Source: Mytilus edulis
Lineage: Eukaryota > Mollusca > Bivalvia > Mytilida > Mytilidae
Assembly (NCBI RefSeq): GCF_963676685.1
Contig: NC_092344.1
Coordinates: 48,320,830 to 48,384,829, forward strand
Direction: 5' to 3'
Length of the DNA: 64,000 nucleotides
A program made the position numbers and the translations under genes. A model generated the notes under the pieces. The model was not told the DNA's origin. It did not search any database and saw nothing but the letters and a program-made list of their open reading frames with translations. This document shows, piece after piece, positions 34,205-46,739 of the stretch; the stretch's first letter is position 1; every line of letters begins with the position of its first letter.

Positions 34205-34400
34205 ATAAAAAAAAAAGATGTGTTATGATTGCAAATGAGACAACTCTCGACAAGAGACCAACATGACACACAAATTAACAACTATAGGAAACCGTTCGGC
34301 CTTCAACAATGAGCAAAGCCCATACCGCATAGTCAGCTATCAAAGTCCCCGAAATGATAGACGGTGGCAGGATAAAAACAAAAGTAAAGGAAATAGACTG
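34205..34400 (+). repeat. Dispersed repeat R4
   Basis: Carries tatgattgcaaatgagacaa, ctctcgacaagagacc, cggccttcaacaatgagc and cataccgcatagtcagctat. Related copies are at 32415-32545 and 62735-62775, with an inverted fragment at 5690-5785. Confidence 0.65.
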
Positions 34401-35195
34401 ATTGAATGTTGGTGTTTTAACGCCACTTTTAAGCGCCATTTTCCGGCTATTTCTATATATAAGAAATAGAACATTAATAATCATGATAATGGAATCAGTA
34501 GAAATCTATGAATAAGTAGACACATATATGATTAAAATAAGGCAGATGAATAAATAATTTCAAAGACAAAGAAAATCCCGCACACGGAGGGGTTATTCAG
34601 CTGGCCACTAATAAAAAAATGTATACTAGTCAACAAAAGAAACGATACACGACTTTAGAATAAAATTTACCAAAAAGTATTAAAACTAAAACAAAATGAG
34701 ATACACTATTTTAACAAGCTTTCATTTGAAATATATGCACACATGATAATGAAAATCAAAACCTGTCGGAAAGTAACTACATTCCATGTAAACGATCATA
34801 GGGTGCAAATTATTTTTGCGAAAAGTTGGACACAAAATCGACAAATAATTTTCTAAGTACTAAAAGTGGGACGAAAGATACCAATGCATTTTCAAATTTG
34901 TTTAAAATATTCAATATGCGTATCAAGTAATGTTCATAGTGTCACTAATGGGTTGATATATTGTTTTTTTTTTATTTTTGGTAAAAAAAATCCGCGAAGC
35001 GGATGATGTAAAATGTGAAGAGTCAAAAATTAGTTTTATATATGGTTCAATAAAATCAAAATAAATAAATTTCTATCAAAACTAAGGCTCAAAGAACTGT
35101 TTATATTATTTATATTAACAATAACAACGTACTCACATGTTGGCGTATGAATACACAGCGTCAAAGTGGGCGTGTCGCCATCAACATTTATTTAT
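34401..35195 (+). repeat. Intergenic, ending in a repeat shared with 13305-13530
   Basis: 34401-34984 shows nothing recognisable. 34985-35195 matches 13305-13530 (gcgaagcggat, tgaagagtcaaaaatta, catgttggcgtat, gtgggcgtgtcgcca). Confidence 0.5.
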
Positions 35196-35268
35196 ATACA
35201 AATAAATAGAAAAGACTCGTCTTATAGTCTGTCGCTTTTTGAAAAAAACCCGGATTGAATTTATGTAT

Positions 35269-35602
35269 GTTCCGGACCATATGAGTATTTGGACCATATG
35301 CGTATACTCATATGGTCTGACCATACGCGTATGGTCCGACCGTACGCGTATGGTCGGACCATATGAGTATAATACTCGTTTGGTTATTATTGGACGATAT
35401 GAGTATTTGGACCACATAGGTTTTTTTTTAAAATTACTTTATAAAAGTTTCAATAATACAAAAACTTTATCTAAAAAACCCATGATGGTTACATGACAAC
35501 GTATTATTTTCATAATTCAATTACTACATAAAAATTAAATATTGATGCCATAGTAAGTCATGACCATACGCGTATGGTCCAAATACTCATATGGTCCGGA
35601 AC
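35269..35602. mobile_element. 334-bp palindrome-rich MITE with 6-bp target duplication
   Basis: The ends gttccggaccatatgagtat and its inverse give terminal inverted repeats of about 41 bp with one mismatch. ATGTAT occurs immediately outside both ends (35263-35268 and 35603-35608). The interior has several self-complementary blocks such as ccatacgcgtatgg and actcatatgg. No coding capacity; a non-autonomous DNA transposon. Confidence 0.85.
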
Positions 35603-36989
35603 ATGTATTCTAGCGGCAATTCAGGATCTTTTATCTTCGTACTCTCACAGAACATATTGGAGAATCTTTTTTGTTTGTCTAGTGGTGCAATTGTTATTTA
35701 CTATGAATGAGTATTCACAGAAATTAATGTCTCTTTAAATATGTGTCTTCTCTAAAATAAAGAAATACTATTTATGATATCAATTGTACGACCCTCTAAC
35801 CATTTGACCTATGAAGGTATTTTCACTAAAGTTACAATGTATACAATAGCTTAAACTCTCTTTTGCATTTTAAATTTCTGATTCTAGCGACACTGATGAG
35901 TGTATTTAGACGAAATGTCCGTATGCCATACACAAATTATCAATCTGTTATCTAGTTAGTCTTTTGTAAAACCACTGAGTCCTCCCGTCTCCCATTGTAT
36001 GATAAGCCCAGGAAACAGCACGTCTGTGTTGACATAGATCATCATTGAAATGGTAATATAAATTAGTAAACTATTAAACAAAGCTTTGAATTGTTCGAAA
36101 TACTAGGGCTTCCCTCTCTCAGGAATATATTACCATGATTACCTCAGCTGTTTAAGTGAAATCTTTCAATTAATTATTTTAAACTTAGGTCTTTCTTTTC
36201 TATTTAAGCATCACTGATAAGCCTTTTGTTGACAAAACGCATCTCTGACGTACAAAATTATAAGCTAGGAATCTTTGATGAGTTCTTTTTAATAAGAGTC
36301 TATAGGCCAAGAGCTGTTGATACTGTTTTCAGATATATATTGCTTGCATATCATACAGTATAAAATTACTCTGCCATAAAGATTGCAAAAAAATAATAAA
36401 TCATTAAGTCTACACGCTCGGCAACAACTAATTAAAATATCATAAAATATCATATGTATGTGGTAAAATATGTGTTTAAATGTATGCATTCCATTCAAAA
36501 ATCAAAACGTTTTCCTGTTTTTCGACATACATTTTTACAAAGTATATTGACGCAGAAGAATTGTGTGATTTGAAATAAAATAAAAAAAAGTATTTCTACA
36601 AACGGCTGGATTAATCTTTATAGTTAGAATAAAATGAATGCTATATCTAAATCTAAAGAAGTAACCTATAACATGTATAAGGAATTCGAAAAAAACAGAT
36701 TTCAGCGAATCTAAAAATCATTTTTTAATTTGCCTGAACGAAAGTAGTTTGCATGCATTGTACCTAACACAAGAGAAATTAGTCTCGGTGTTTTCAGTTA
36801 CCCTGATGAAAACATTTCTATTTCTATTTTGAAATCAATATATATCTATCCAAATTTAACTGGTCTCAGTCTTATTGTTCACCGTGATCATATGAGCATA
36901 TAACTTCTATCATACACAAACTTAGTTGGTTGTATGATCTGTTAGGTGTTTAAATTGATTTGAAAGGGATAATCAATAGAGACAATGTT
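35603..36989 (+). repeat. Spacer with two decayed H-family repeat units
   Basis: 35893-35899 is an H-type CTGATGA with a shortened stem (gtg...gac) and GAAA. A second unit at 35965-36280 has CTGATAA and changed arms. They form a head-to-tail pair as at 18240-18935. From 36280 to 36989 nothing is recognised. Confidence 0.5.
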
Positions 36990-37539
36990 CACAATAAAGG
37001 CAACAGTATTATGCCGGTTGTAAAAAGTCACAAATCGATTGAGAGATAACAAAACTGGGTTACAAACTATAACCGAAGAAAACACATAAACTTTTTGATT
37101 ATAATAGTGTCATGTTTCACATTTAACTACAGCTCCCTTAAAAGCATGATGTATACTTGCCTTGGAAAATGAAATTGGGATGGGGAAATAGCAAAAAAAG
37201 TCGAATCGAATATCTTTTTATTGTTTCGGTCATTATAAGTAAAAAGAAGGGAGAAGTGTTCAGCTCTAATTTAGCTATAATATGTGTAAATCTATATTAC
37301 TTTTAATTTTTGAATGCAATACTCGAATGCAACAGTATGTATTTTTTTTTAAATACACACACAGTCTGTTGCTTGCTGGGAAAAGCTATCACCTGTGAAG
37401 ATCTCGGATAAGGTAGATCATTGAAATAACAAAACGTATTCAACTTTATTTAAGTTCAGTACAAAAGTTTCATTTTCATGTGCATGTCTATCAATTATCA
37501 ATGATGGTCAGAACAAATTAGATGAAACTTGATTTAGGA
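36990..37539. other. Intergenic with a weak R2 fragment
   Basis: 36990-37090 is a diverged R2 copy in minus orientation (aaaggcaacagtatta, gggttacaaact). No gene is seen to 37539. Confidence 0.4.
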
Positions 37540-38045
37540 ACAAAAAGAACTTTATACTTGATACGAGATGTGAACACAGGACAAAACAAAGATGTCTTAC
37601 CTGTCAATAAACCTGTAAAAGTCGTTTTTTTCATATGACGTTTCTTCCTTTACTTTCAATTTATTTTGAAAAACCAAGATTTATAGGGAAACTTATGTAT
37701 CTCGTTTTGGATCTCTTATTGACAATTGAAACAATGTGTATTAGATTAATTAAATCTCTTTTTTTCCTACTCCTAGCAGATTCATGTGAAAGAAATGGAT
37801 TTTGAATTAGTCTGATTAGGTATTGCCGAATTTCTTACAATTGTTGCGTCTGGACCTCTAGCACTCTTAGCACCACAGCTTTCATAATTATCTATGCTCT
37901 TTACTGACATTGAATTTAGTACCGTGTTTGATATATTAGTCATTATAAGTCTATGAATTTCCCTCCGTTATGAAAATGTTTTGGTGTCAAATTCCGCAGA
38001 AAAATTTGTTAAATATTGTCGTGTACAAAGACTTGAAGCAAAGGG
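37540..38045 (+). pseudogene. Decayed nAChR-like channel pseudogene (B type)
   Basis: Broken reading frames recall the B genes in order. First comes an N-terminal stretch (DVNTGQNKDVLPVN, like the NVTNGRNKEVRPVN region of B1). After a large internal deletion come the M2 entrance (ADSC.ER), an ITISAS/GLPA-like M2 end, M3 and the post-M3 segment up to the CRV..L motif near 38030. The ligand-binding domain including the Cys-loop is missing, and stops and frameshifts are numerous. It is more decayed than the pseudogene at 40652. Confidence 0.75.
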
Positions 38046-38889
38046 AAGTAAGCTTCTTTTAATTTGCTTTAAATGGATGTAGATGTAATCCAGAGGTTGG
38101 CAATCAAAACGTCTACTACTTATATGTTATAGTTGGCTATACAGTTTTGGCCATGCTCATTGTTGAAGTCCGTACAATAACCTATAATTCTTAATTTCAG
38201 TGTCATTGATAATTGTCTCATTGGCAATCATATTACAACTCTTTTTTTTCAAACATTTGAATGAACTTTGTTTATTGTCGATTTTTGTTTAAAAGCTCAT
38301 GAATAGTTTTGTCTTTTGAATTATTCCATATTATGTCATACCGAGACCTTTTAAGACTTGTCATAAGTTGTATGTTATTTGTTTACTTGAAAACCAAATA
38401 AAGTTTGCTGATGAAACTTAAGATAAGTGCTCTTACCACTATAAAGATGTATTTCGTTTCAGAAATACCATATATATGTACATTGAATGCGATTGGCAGA
38501 CCTAGCCACTCATGTAAATATATGATTCTAAAATCAAAACTCAATATAGTTAAATGATAAAATTTGAAATGATTGTGCCAAGAACAGTTTTTTCAGCTCT
38601 CTTCTTTATTACCCCTGAGACAAAAAAAAAACCCAAATCATTATACAACCAAATGCATCACAGAAGATTTTTTTTTTATTTTCGATAACTCGATTAACTG
38701 GTTGTCTCTACATTAATATTGTACAATATCAGTTTTCGACACAATATAGAGCCCTATTTTTTTTATTAGTTCGCTATGATCTCTTGACATAAACTTCATA
38801 TTGTGATTCGCAGCTGAATTTTTCGATATCATGCCAGCAGTATGAGTTCTTTTTTTTTATGATATTTCTCCTATTTATAATGGCTGAAA
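38046..38889. other. Intergenic, nothing recognised
   Basis: AT-rich with homopolymer tracts; a small R1/R4-like scrap near 38200-38250. No supported gene. Confidence 0.4.
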
Positions 38890-39330
38890 CACGTATGTTA
38901 CTTATGGTGAAGTTGAAATCATCCCTTCGTAAATTTTACGGACGCCATCACGAGTTGGTTGACCGTTATGGAATAACCGTTTCACAAATGATATCGGATA
39001 TGTTCCTTACGTCGTAACTACAATCCCCTTTCATGAATATGACCTACCGAATTAGACTATTTACCGGATTTGTAATCACTTAAGCAACACGACGGGTGCC
39101 ACATGTGGAGCAGGATCTGCTTACCCTTCCGGAGCACCTGAGATCACCCCTAGTTTTTGGTGGGGTTCGTGTTGTTTATTCTTTAGTTTTCCATGTTGTG
39201 TCGTGTGTACTATTGTTTTTCTGTTTGTCTTTTTTATTTTTAGCCATGGCGTTGTCAGTTTGTTTTAGATTTATGAGTTTGACTGTCCCTTTGGTATCTT
39301 TCGTCCCTCTTTTACTTAAATAAACTTATC
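38890..39330 (+). repeat. Extended R3 repeat copy
   Basis: Begins with a block (cgtaaattttacggacgc, ttacgtcgtaactacaatcc) also found inverted at 61700-61810, then continues into the R3 core also seen at 24975-25275. Confidence 0.7.
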
Positions 39331-39795
39331 ACAGATACCAGGATTACAATTTAATTTGAGCACCAGACGCGCGTTTCGTCTGCAAAAGACTTTCGAATCA
39401 AGTGATGTTCGAATCAAAATAAGTTGAAAAGGCCAAATGAGTACGAAGTTGAAAAGCAGTTAGGATAAAAAAAAATCCTAAACGTTTTGCCAAAACAGCC
39501 AAGGTTCGGTGTTATGTCGTTGTTCTCCTCTTATATTTAATGCGTTTCCCTCGGTTTTAGTTTGTTACCCCGATTTTGTTTTTTGTCCATGGATTTATGA
39601 GTTTTGAACAGCGGTATACTACTGTTGCCTTTATTTATCTATTCCTGATGAGGTAGAAAGCCTTAGAATTTCAAAAATTCAAAGTTTTGTTAACAGCTAA
39701 TTTGTAATATGACCATATCGATGATAAATAATGTCAACACAGAAGTGCTGACTACTTGGTTTGTGATACCCTCAGGAAATAAAAACTCCACTTAA
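39310..39795 (-). repeat. H-family repeat (minus strand) with an R2 insertion
   Basis: The 3' half of an H unit (inverse of the cgcgcgtctgg and tcctggtatct blocks) lies at 39325-39500. The 5' half (ctcaggaatag-type and tgttgacat-type blocks, inverted) lies at 39645-39795. An R2 segment at 39505-39645 separates the halves, so R2 inserted into an existing H copy. Confidence 0.6.
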
Positions 39796-40651
39796 AGAGA
39801 CGTTATATTATTGGTGTCTCCTTACTTTGTTAAAACAACTGTACCGCTGTTTTTGAATCAATATAATTAACTGTTCAAACTTATTGGATTATTTCCCTTG
39901 CTATCGTAATTACTACATCAAACAAACAAAAAATGGAATATTGACACGAAGCAAGTATATGAACACCCCGACAATAATAACATTATTGACGGATGTTTTG
40001 CGTTAATTGAAAAATGATGAGATGTAATTGCAACGTTAACCTTTGATTTAACAGGAAGTAGAGATGACTATTACATAAGTATTTGCTTGTGAATGGAATA
40101 TATTAATCAGCCTATACGTCTTACTTCCTTAAGAGTCTAGGTTCTGTGATAAGATTAGCACATCATAATTAACTTTGAAATGCATTTTACCTCATTTCAT
40201 ACTGGATTGATTTGAAGTAGATAAATATTCTTTTTTTTTAATTGGGCCTTATTGTTATTACATCTTTTATTTGCAAATTCATATTGATTATTTCAACTTC
40301 TAGATAATCACGATTCCGAAACCAATCTTCTTTATTAGTAAAATTAATGGAGAGAAATAGAAAAGAAATATGTCCATACTTCTTTTTATTGTTTTCGGGT
40401 AGTTAGAGTAGACATCAAAGATGCGTGATGGATACGTAAAGCATTCGGAATGACTTAAACCTAAAATTTGTTTTTGAAAAATTAATGTACCAGGATGCAA
40501 CATGTTTTTCCACAACTATGTATTTCTTATTTTACTGTCTATTGATAGCTCTATTGAATAGTGTAACCACCTTTGAAATATCTAGGAAACAAAGTATTTC
40601 TATATGTATATACATTTCATGCGGAATTGAACTTGAATTCGTTAAGTAGTA
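39796..40651. other. Intergenic / 5' flank of the channel pseudogene
   Basis: At 40193-40215 a catttcatactggatt block resembles the immediate 5' flank of gene B1 (27022-27040). It lies about 440 bp further from the ATG here, suggesting inserted sequence in the old leader. Otherwise nothing is recognised. Confidence 0.4.
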
Positions 40652-42225
40652 ATGGTTTCATATGTGTGTTTAATAATAATCACATTGACATGTCTCGCAT
40701 GGACAAAGGCCAATCAGCACAAGACAGATAAACCAGATTTGGACAGAAATAGGAGTGTTCATGACTTGATGCTAGAAGTGACCATAGAAAGAAACAATAA
40801 GGTATTACCTGTCAATAAATCGGGGGCACCAGTGGGCGTTTCGTCATTGAGGGTATTACCATCCCAGTAGTCAACACTTCGGTGTTGACATGAATATCAA
40901 TTATGTGGTCATTTTTATAAATTTCCTGTTTACAAAACTTAGATTTTTTCGAAAATCTTAGGATTTTCTTATCGCAGGCATAGATGATTTTAGCCGTATT
41001 TGGCACAACTTTTTGGAATTTCGAATCCTTAATGCTCTTTTACTTGTTTAGCTTTATAAGTATTTTGATATGAGCGTCACCGATGAGTCTTATGTAGACG
41101 AAACGCGCGTCTGGCGTACTAAATTATAATCCTGATAACTTTGATAACCAGTTATTATCATTTTTATTTTATATGACAATATATTCAAGAATTAGACGAA
41201 GTTGTTGGTAAATTAAGTGTAAATGGTTATTTGGAATTCAGTGGAGAGACAATACTGTATCATGGGATCTTAACTTATATGGAGTTTCTTCATCTACGTT
41301 CAACAAAGAATTATTTTCAAACCGACATTGATGTTGTTAAACCCGTACTTAGCAGTAAAAATACTATATAAAGATGATAGTGTTGAAAGAGTTCATAATA
41401 ATGGACAGATTCATGAGTTTCCTAGCGATATATTTCATATTTCACGCCAAGCTGTCGTAACGAATTAACCCTTTGATATACAAACATGTACGTTAACCTT
41501 TGCTTTATCCGTTTTCAATGAAAAAGATGTCATTTTACGGCCTACAGCTTTTTTGACCTATTGGTTTATTCCCCATAAAACATGGGATTTGGTTTACAAT
41601 AATTTCCTTACCCCACATAGCAAATTGTCATATCAGACTTGAAGGAAAGCCCATTTCTTTGTTTTAATGTTATCCCCCAAATAGTAGTTATGTGTATCTT
41701 AAAGCCCTTTGGGTTTCTTCTCCCGGCAAAAATCCGGTGAACGGGTCGGGTTTGCAATTACAGTCGTATTTGCTATTGCTGTATATCTAACAATTTCTTC
41801 ATCTAATCTCCCAGCAATCTCAGATCCACAGTAACCATTTAGCGTCCTTATTCTTTTATTAGTCTACGATTTTATCTTCGTAATAATAAAATTCATGTCT
41901 CATATCCGGGAGAAAGATTCGTGAAATGTTGTCGTGTACTAAGATGTGACTGCAGTTGTCATAAAGGAAAGAAACCCAATGATAAAAACTTGATTACACA
42001 TAGACCTACAGGAACAGTAATTGTGTTGAAATCTCTACAAATAAATTTATCACGTCAGATAACCAATATCGAGAAAAAGTGTTGAAATCACCCCTTTAAC
42101 ATTTGAAGGTGAAATTACATGGGAAAATGTCGAAGAGGACTATTTAGGGCCTTTTGTTTGGTAACGGCGCATTTATTTTTTATTGCAGTAGTAATAGATT
42201 TTTCTTTATTTTTAAAATCCACCGA
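40652..42225 (+). pseudogene. nAChR-like channel pseudogene (B type) with an H-repeat insertion
   Basis: Retains an ATG, a signal peptide and an N-terminal stretch (NNKVLPVNKSGAPV). An insertion at 40834-41146 follows. The remaining 1.08 kb is collinear with B1/B2 through strand 2 (DEVVGKLSVNGY), the SWD segment, the Cys-loop region, M1, the M2 entrance near 41735, M3 and the M4 end near 42215. It has several frameshifts (a one-base loss at about 41231, others in the Cys-loop and M2-M3) and stop codons. The first Cys of the Cys-loop is also changed (CQAD-like now RQAV). It cannot encode a channel. The near-full-length similarity shows it was once a tandem paralogue. Confidence 0.88.
40834..41146 (+). 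repeat. H-family repeat inserted in the channel pseudogene
   Basis: A 313-bp insertion flanked by ACCAGT on both sides (40828-40833 and 41147-41152), a 6-bp target duplication. It contains the family blocks in order, with the hammerhead-like core at 41080 (CCGATGA, GTC/GAC stem, GAAA, CGC/GCG stem). It starts inside what is mid-unit in the 18240 dimer, so it is circularly permuted relative to that copy. Confidence 0.8.
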
Positions 42226-42369
42226 GAATTGAAACAATAATGTCCACTTCCTGTGATGTGCTTAAAGATGTAATCCAGTCGTCCCGGTTGAGTGCTGCAA
42301 AATTGTTCTTTCGTTCATTTTTTTTATTCAAGTGTTGTTGTTTAATAAAATAAATGAATTATACCATGT

Positions 42370-42480
42370 AATACTGGATTTAACCATTCCAACATTGTAA
42401 CACGTTGAAGAAGATCAACAAACTTCTTCCGATAACTTGGGACAGGTATATTTCTTTCATCAAATCTGTCATCGATAGTT
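42370..42480 (-). pseudogene. Possible antisense nAChR-like fragment (post-M3 region)
   Basis: The minus frame reads DERNIPVPSYRKKFVDLLQRV, resembling the segment after M3 in B1 (DENIPVSYLGEKFVTICRV). It is about 25 residues and abuts the element at 42482. Similarity is moderate and short, so this is tentative. Confidence 0.35.
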
Positions 42481-42481
42481 T

Positions 42482-44112
42482 CCCAAACAAAAAAAATTGA
42501 GGAACAAATCATGGTAACAAATGGTAAACAAATCATATGATTTCTTTGTGATTTGAAAGTGATAAAATTTCACATGCAAATGAGCTAACAAATCACAATA
42601 ACAAATCACGAACAAATTGCTTACAAATCATAAGCAAATCATAAACAAATTGTCAAGAAATTGTTTTGAAATCATTAACAAATCAGAGGTAATTGCTTTC
42701 CTACTTCAAGCAAATCACAAACAAATTGTTTTCAAATCGTAAAGAAATTGTAAAGAAATTGTTATCAAATCTTTAACAAATTAGAAGTAAATCATATTCC
42801 TACCTCAAGCAAATCATAAACAAATTGTTTTCAAATTATTAAGAAATTATAAACAAATTGTTATCAAATCTTTAACAAATCAGAAGTAAATCATAAATTC
42901 CTACCTTAAGCAAATTATAAGCAAATCGTAAATAAATTGGCTTCAATCAACAATTCACAGATTAAATAATTCACATCCAAGTCAAACATATGTTCTGCCC
43001 CTGAATAGCTACTCCTCTAATTGTAAAAAGGAATACTATCTTTGGTTGCGGTCATGGCGGTGGGGACGAATTGTTCACTCTGTGTAAGTTTCTCTTACTT
43101 CTCTCCCGAATTTGACTATAACGAAATTTGAAAAAAACATGGGCAACCACGTGTACTTAGTAGAATGATGTCGAATAGGTGATGGCTCTTAGTCTTGGTC
43201 CAAATCTGCTACATTGTAATATAGCTTTGCCCATTTTGCCCGGGACCTGGTCAGTAAACATCATGCACAATTAAAACATTAAACTTGCCAGTGTATTATG
43301 TCTACTGGCTCTGGAAGCCAGTCTTTAAATGAATGTTTCGATCTGTTTACACATCTTTTACACATTTTTATTGTGAAAATTAATCTTTAGAGTACAAAAT
43401 TATCATGTTTCTAAATTTTAATAGTTTGAATAGTATTAGTTGAATATGTGAAATTATAAATATAGAGATTCCTTACCACCGTCATCTTTCATAGACTGAA
43501 TAAAACTCCTCATCTTGCAACCTTCTTTGTTCAGTTAATATAGAACAGTATTTGAAATTTGAATTTGACCTCAACCGGATGTTAGAGAGATAGATAAACA
43601 AAGAAAATTGGAATGCATTAACATGTTATTCATTGTAGCAAATCATCAATGAATCACACCATGATAGCTAACAAAGTTAACAAATCATTTTCAAATCATT
43701 TCATATGATATTCTAAGTTAACAAATCATTTTCAAATCATTTCATGTGATATTCTGAGTTAACAAATCATTTTCAAATCTATTCATATGATATTCTAAGT
43801 TAACAAATCATAACGAAATCACACCATTCTAGCTTACAAAGTTAACAAATCTCTTTCAAATCATTTCATACAATATTCTAAGTAAACAAATCATAAAGAA
43901 ATCATACTAAAACGGAAACAAATTGCTTACAAATCATACAATAGAAAGAAATCGCAAAGAAATCAGTTTTAGGGAATTTGGAAAATTCTGATTTGTTTAT
44001 GATTTGTTTAATGAATCGCAAGCAAATGGTACTAACAAATCGCAGAATCACAATTTGAAAGAGATTTGAATACGATTTGAAAGCAATTTGTTCATTTATT
44101 TTTCTGTTTGGG
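42482..44112. mobile_element. 1.6-kb TIR element filled with aacaaatcat-like repeats
   Basis: The ends cccaaaca and tgtttggg begin an imperfect inverted repeat of about 30 bp (both lead into aaaaat..gaacaaat). Long flanking stretches (42510-42960 and 43640-44090) are degenerate short tandem repeats of the aacaaatcataa / caaattgt type, around a unique AT-rich centre. No transposase ORF. The architecture parallels the foldback elements at 8716-11415. Confidence 0.75.
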
Positions 44113-44984
44113 TTATGCCGTCATGGTAAACCCACAAAATCTCGTAAATAAAACTTTAATTCCTGGTTGGTCGAAGTTCGATACAATAGACGATAATTCC
44201 CCGACCGAGGTAAAAACAACTATTATTTTGTTTTCTTATTCATATTATTTCAAATATGCTGGTGATGTGCAAACCAAACAAATGTGCGCCGATCGATAAA
44301 ATTAGACAACGCCACATTCAATATGTATGTGCATGTCCAAAGTCAGAAGCCTGTAATTGAGTGATTGTCAGTTGTTGCTGTGTAACATATTTGTTTTTCG
44401 TTCAATTTTGATACATTTATTAGGTAGTTATAATTCTCGTTTGAATTGTTTTACACTTGTTGATTTAGGTCCTTTTATAGCTGACCATGTGATATAGGCT
44501 TTATACATTGATGAAAGCTGTACAGGTACCCTGACCTATAGTTGTTAATTCTGTGTCGGTTTTTTTTATTGGCAATCACATCACATCTTTTTTTGCAGAT
44601 GATTAATTAAAAATGATTAGAATTACGGCAATAATGCACGTTTTCTTATAGAAAAACTGAACATATTAAGAATGAACTTAATTTTGCTTATGAAATCTTG
44701 CAGTCACGAAATGTATGTGTTATTTTTTCATTCGTACAACTATTCTGCATCAATGGTGTTGAATATTTGCTACAATACCTTTGAATAAACGAGGACAGAA
44801 AAAAGGACATATAACCTGGACTTGTTTCACCAGCATATTATAGGAATAATTTTATTTGCGAATAATCACGACCTTCAGAACAAAAGATCGTCATAATATA
44901 TATGCATATGAATACATTGTATGTAACAAAACGGCATGAAAAAAAAATCACAAAACTATTGAATTCTAAAACAAATTCAAAACG
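44113..44984. other. Intergenic with diverged repeat fragments
   Basis: 44330-44590 resembles dispersed mussel-type repeat sequence (agtcagaagcctgtaattga, ttggcaatcacatcacatc). A 63-codon frame at 44108-44299 is unrecognised. No supported gene. Confidence 0.4.
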
Positions 44985-45190
44985 GAAAGTCCCTAATCAA
45001 ACGGCAAAATCAAATGATAAAACACATCAAATGAATGGACAACAACTGTCATATTCCTGACTTGGTAAAGGCATTTTCGAAAGTAGCAAATGGTAGATTG
45101 AACCTGGTTTTTCAGCGCTAAACCTCTCACGTGTAAAACAATCACATAAAATTCCATTATATTTACAACGATGCGTTAACAAAACAGACA
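44985..45190 (-). repeat. R1 repeat copy
   Basis: Same orientation and order of blocks as 2595-2850 (acggaaagtcc, acttggtaaaggcatttt, aacctggtttttcagcgcta). Confidence 0.7.
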
Positions 45191-45368
45191 TATATTATAG
45201 GTACAAATTTCAAGATAGGGGTACATAAGTCATCACCGTGTCACAATATCATTTAGAAAAAAAAACAAAAAAAACACATATTTAACAATGAAGCAGAAAA
45301 AAGTATCTATCAAATTTAACAATCACATTCATTGGTTACTTCTATATAGTACGAATAATGCATTGATT

Positions 45369-45941
45369 GGTATGATACTAAACCCCTAACGGGAAGGATT
45401 GTGCCTGATGTTCATATGATGAAATCATAATCTTTCAGTCAGTTTAATTGAAGTCTGGAGCTGGCATGTCAGTTAACTGCTAGTAGTCTGTTGTTATTTA
45501 TGTATTATTGTCATTTTGTTTGTTTTCTTTGGTTGCATCTTCTGACATCAGACTCGGACTTCTCTTGAACTGAATTTTAATGTGCGTATTGTTATGCGTT
45601 TACTTTTCTACATTGGTTAGAGGTATAGGGGGAGGGTTGAGATCTCACAAACATGTTTAACCCCGCCACAGTTTTGCGCCTGTCCCAAGTCAGGAGCCTC
45701 TGGCCTTTGTTAGTCTTGTATTATTTTAATTTTAGTTTCTTGTGTACAATTTGGAAATTAGTATGGCGTTCATTATCACTGGACTAGTATATATTTGTTT
45801 AGGGGCCAGCTGAAGGACGCCTCCGGGTGCGGGAATTTCTCGCTACATTGAAGACCTGTTGGTGACCCTCTGCTGTTGTTTTTTATTTGGTCGGGTTGTT
45901 GTCTCTTTGACACATTCCCCATTTCCATTCTCAATTTTATT
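45369..45941 (+). mobile_element. Solo 3' end of the Penelope-like element
   Basis: Almost identical to 31288-31863, including gtcccaagtcaggagcctc and ccagctgaaggacgcctcc, but without the RT codons. It is a severely 5'-truncated copy. The 573-bp near identity suggests recent activity. Confidence 0.85.
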
Positions 45942-46069
45942 GAAATGAAACAACCGAATGATAGCTTTATTAGCAAACAAATATTATTTTTTATAAATTA
46001 TTTAAAATTAGGGAATAAATCTCCTTCATGCAAAGCGCTGATTCCTTGCACGGCATTGGCTTTACTTTT

Positions 46070-46210
46070 TTTTTTTATATAGCTCTTCATCCTTTTAATA
46101 CGCTATGTATTTACAAATATTTAGGCCTCGGGCATCACCGAAGAGACATTAATTGTTAAAATGGATTTCTGGCGCAGAAAAATTGGTACCGTTTATGTTA
46201 TTACCGTTTT
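46070..46210 (+). repeat. HB-family repeat fragment (core variant)
   Basis: Contains ccgaagagacat...ttgttaaaa...tctggcgca, then attggtaccgt. It is related in layout to 52480-52610 (minus) and, more distantly, to the H-family core. Confidence 0.5.
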
Positions 46211-46693
46211 AATAAAAAAAAACCTACCAGTACACAACTAATGCATACCAGCGCTGATCAGTGCCAAATCCCCAGCACATTAAATTGTCTCGCAGGTCAA
46301 ACTAAGTCATTCGTATAGTTCCTGTAAGATTGTAAGTTAGTCTCATTTATTTTCTACTTGATCAAAATGACATGATATGTCATCTTGAACAACAAGTTTT
46401 TATTCAAAACCATGATATAAATCGCCTGCGATTGGTCAACAGGATTGAAATTGATTTACATATAGACTGCCGTGCTAGTCTCGTTGCATCGTATTTGCAT
46501 CAAATGTCATTCCACCGCGTCAAAAACAAATAGTTGAGCAATCATTTGCTCCTTCTTTTCGACAAGCGTCCCACATCGAACTTGTCGGTTCGGAGTCAAA
46601 TGCAGATCAGATAAGGGAATATCGTCATCATCTCTGTATAAGATTACATATTTCAATCAAATATATTGAATAATATGTCATACATAGCTTCAA

Positions 46694-46717
46694 ATATATA
46701 TATATATATATATATAT
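46694..46717. repeat. TA microsatellite
   Basis: A run of alternating AT dinucleotides. A similar short run is at 51537-51553. Confidence 0.9.
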
Positions 46718-46739
46718 GCGTGTAAGTTTAAATGAAATT

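Noticed and set aside
37320-44600. One very large channel gene with introns spanning the two pseudogenes
   Set aside because: Each pseudogene aligns internally to the same single-exon B gene with frameshifts and stops, so they are separate decayed copies, not exons.
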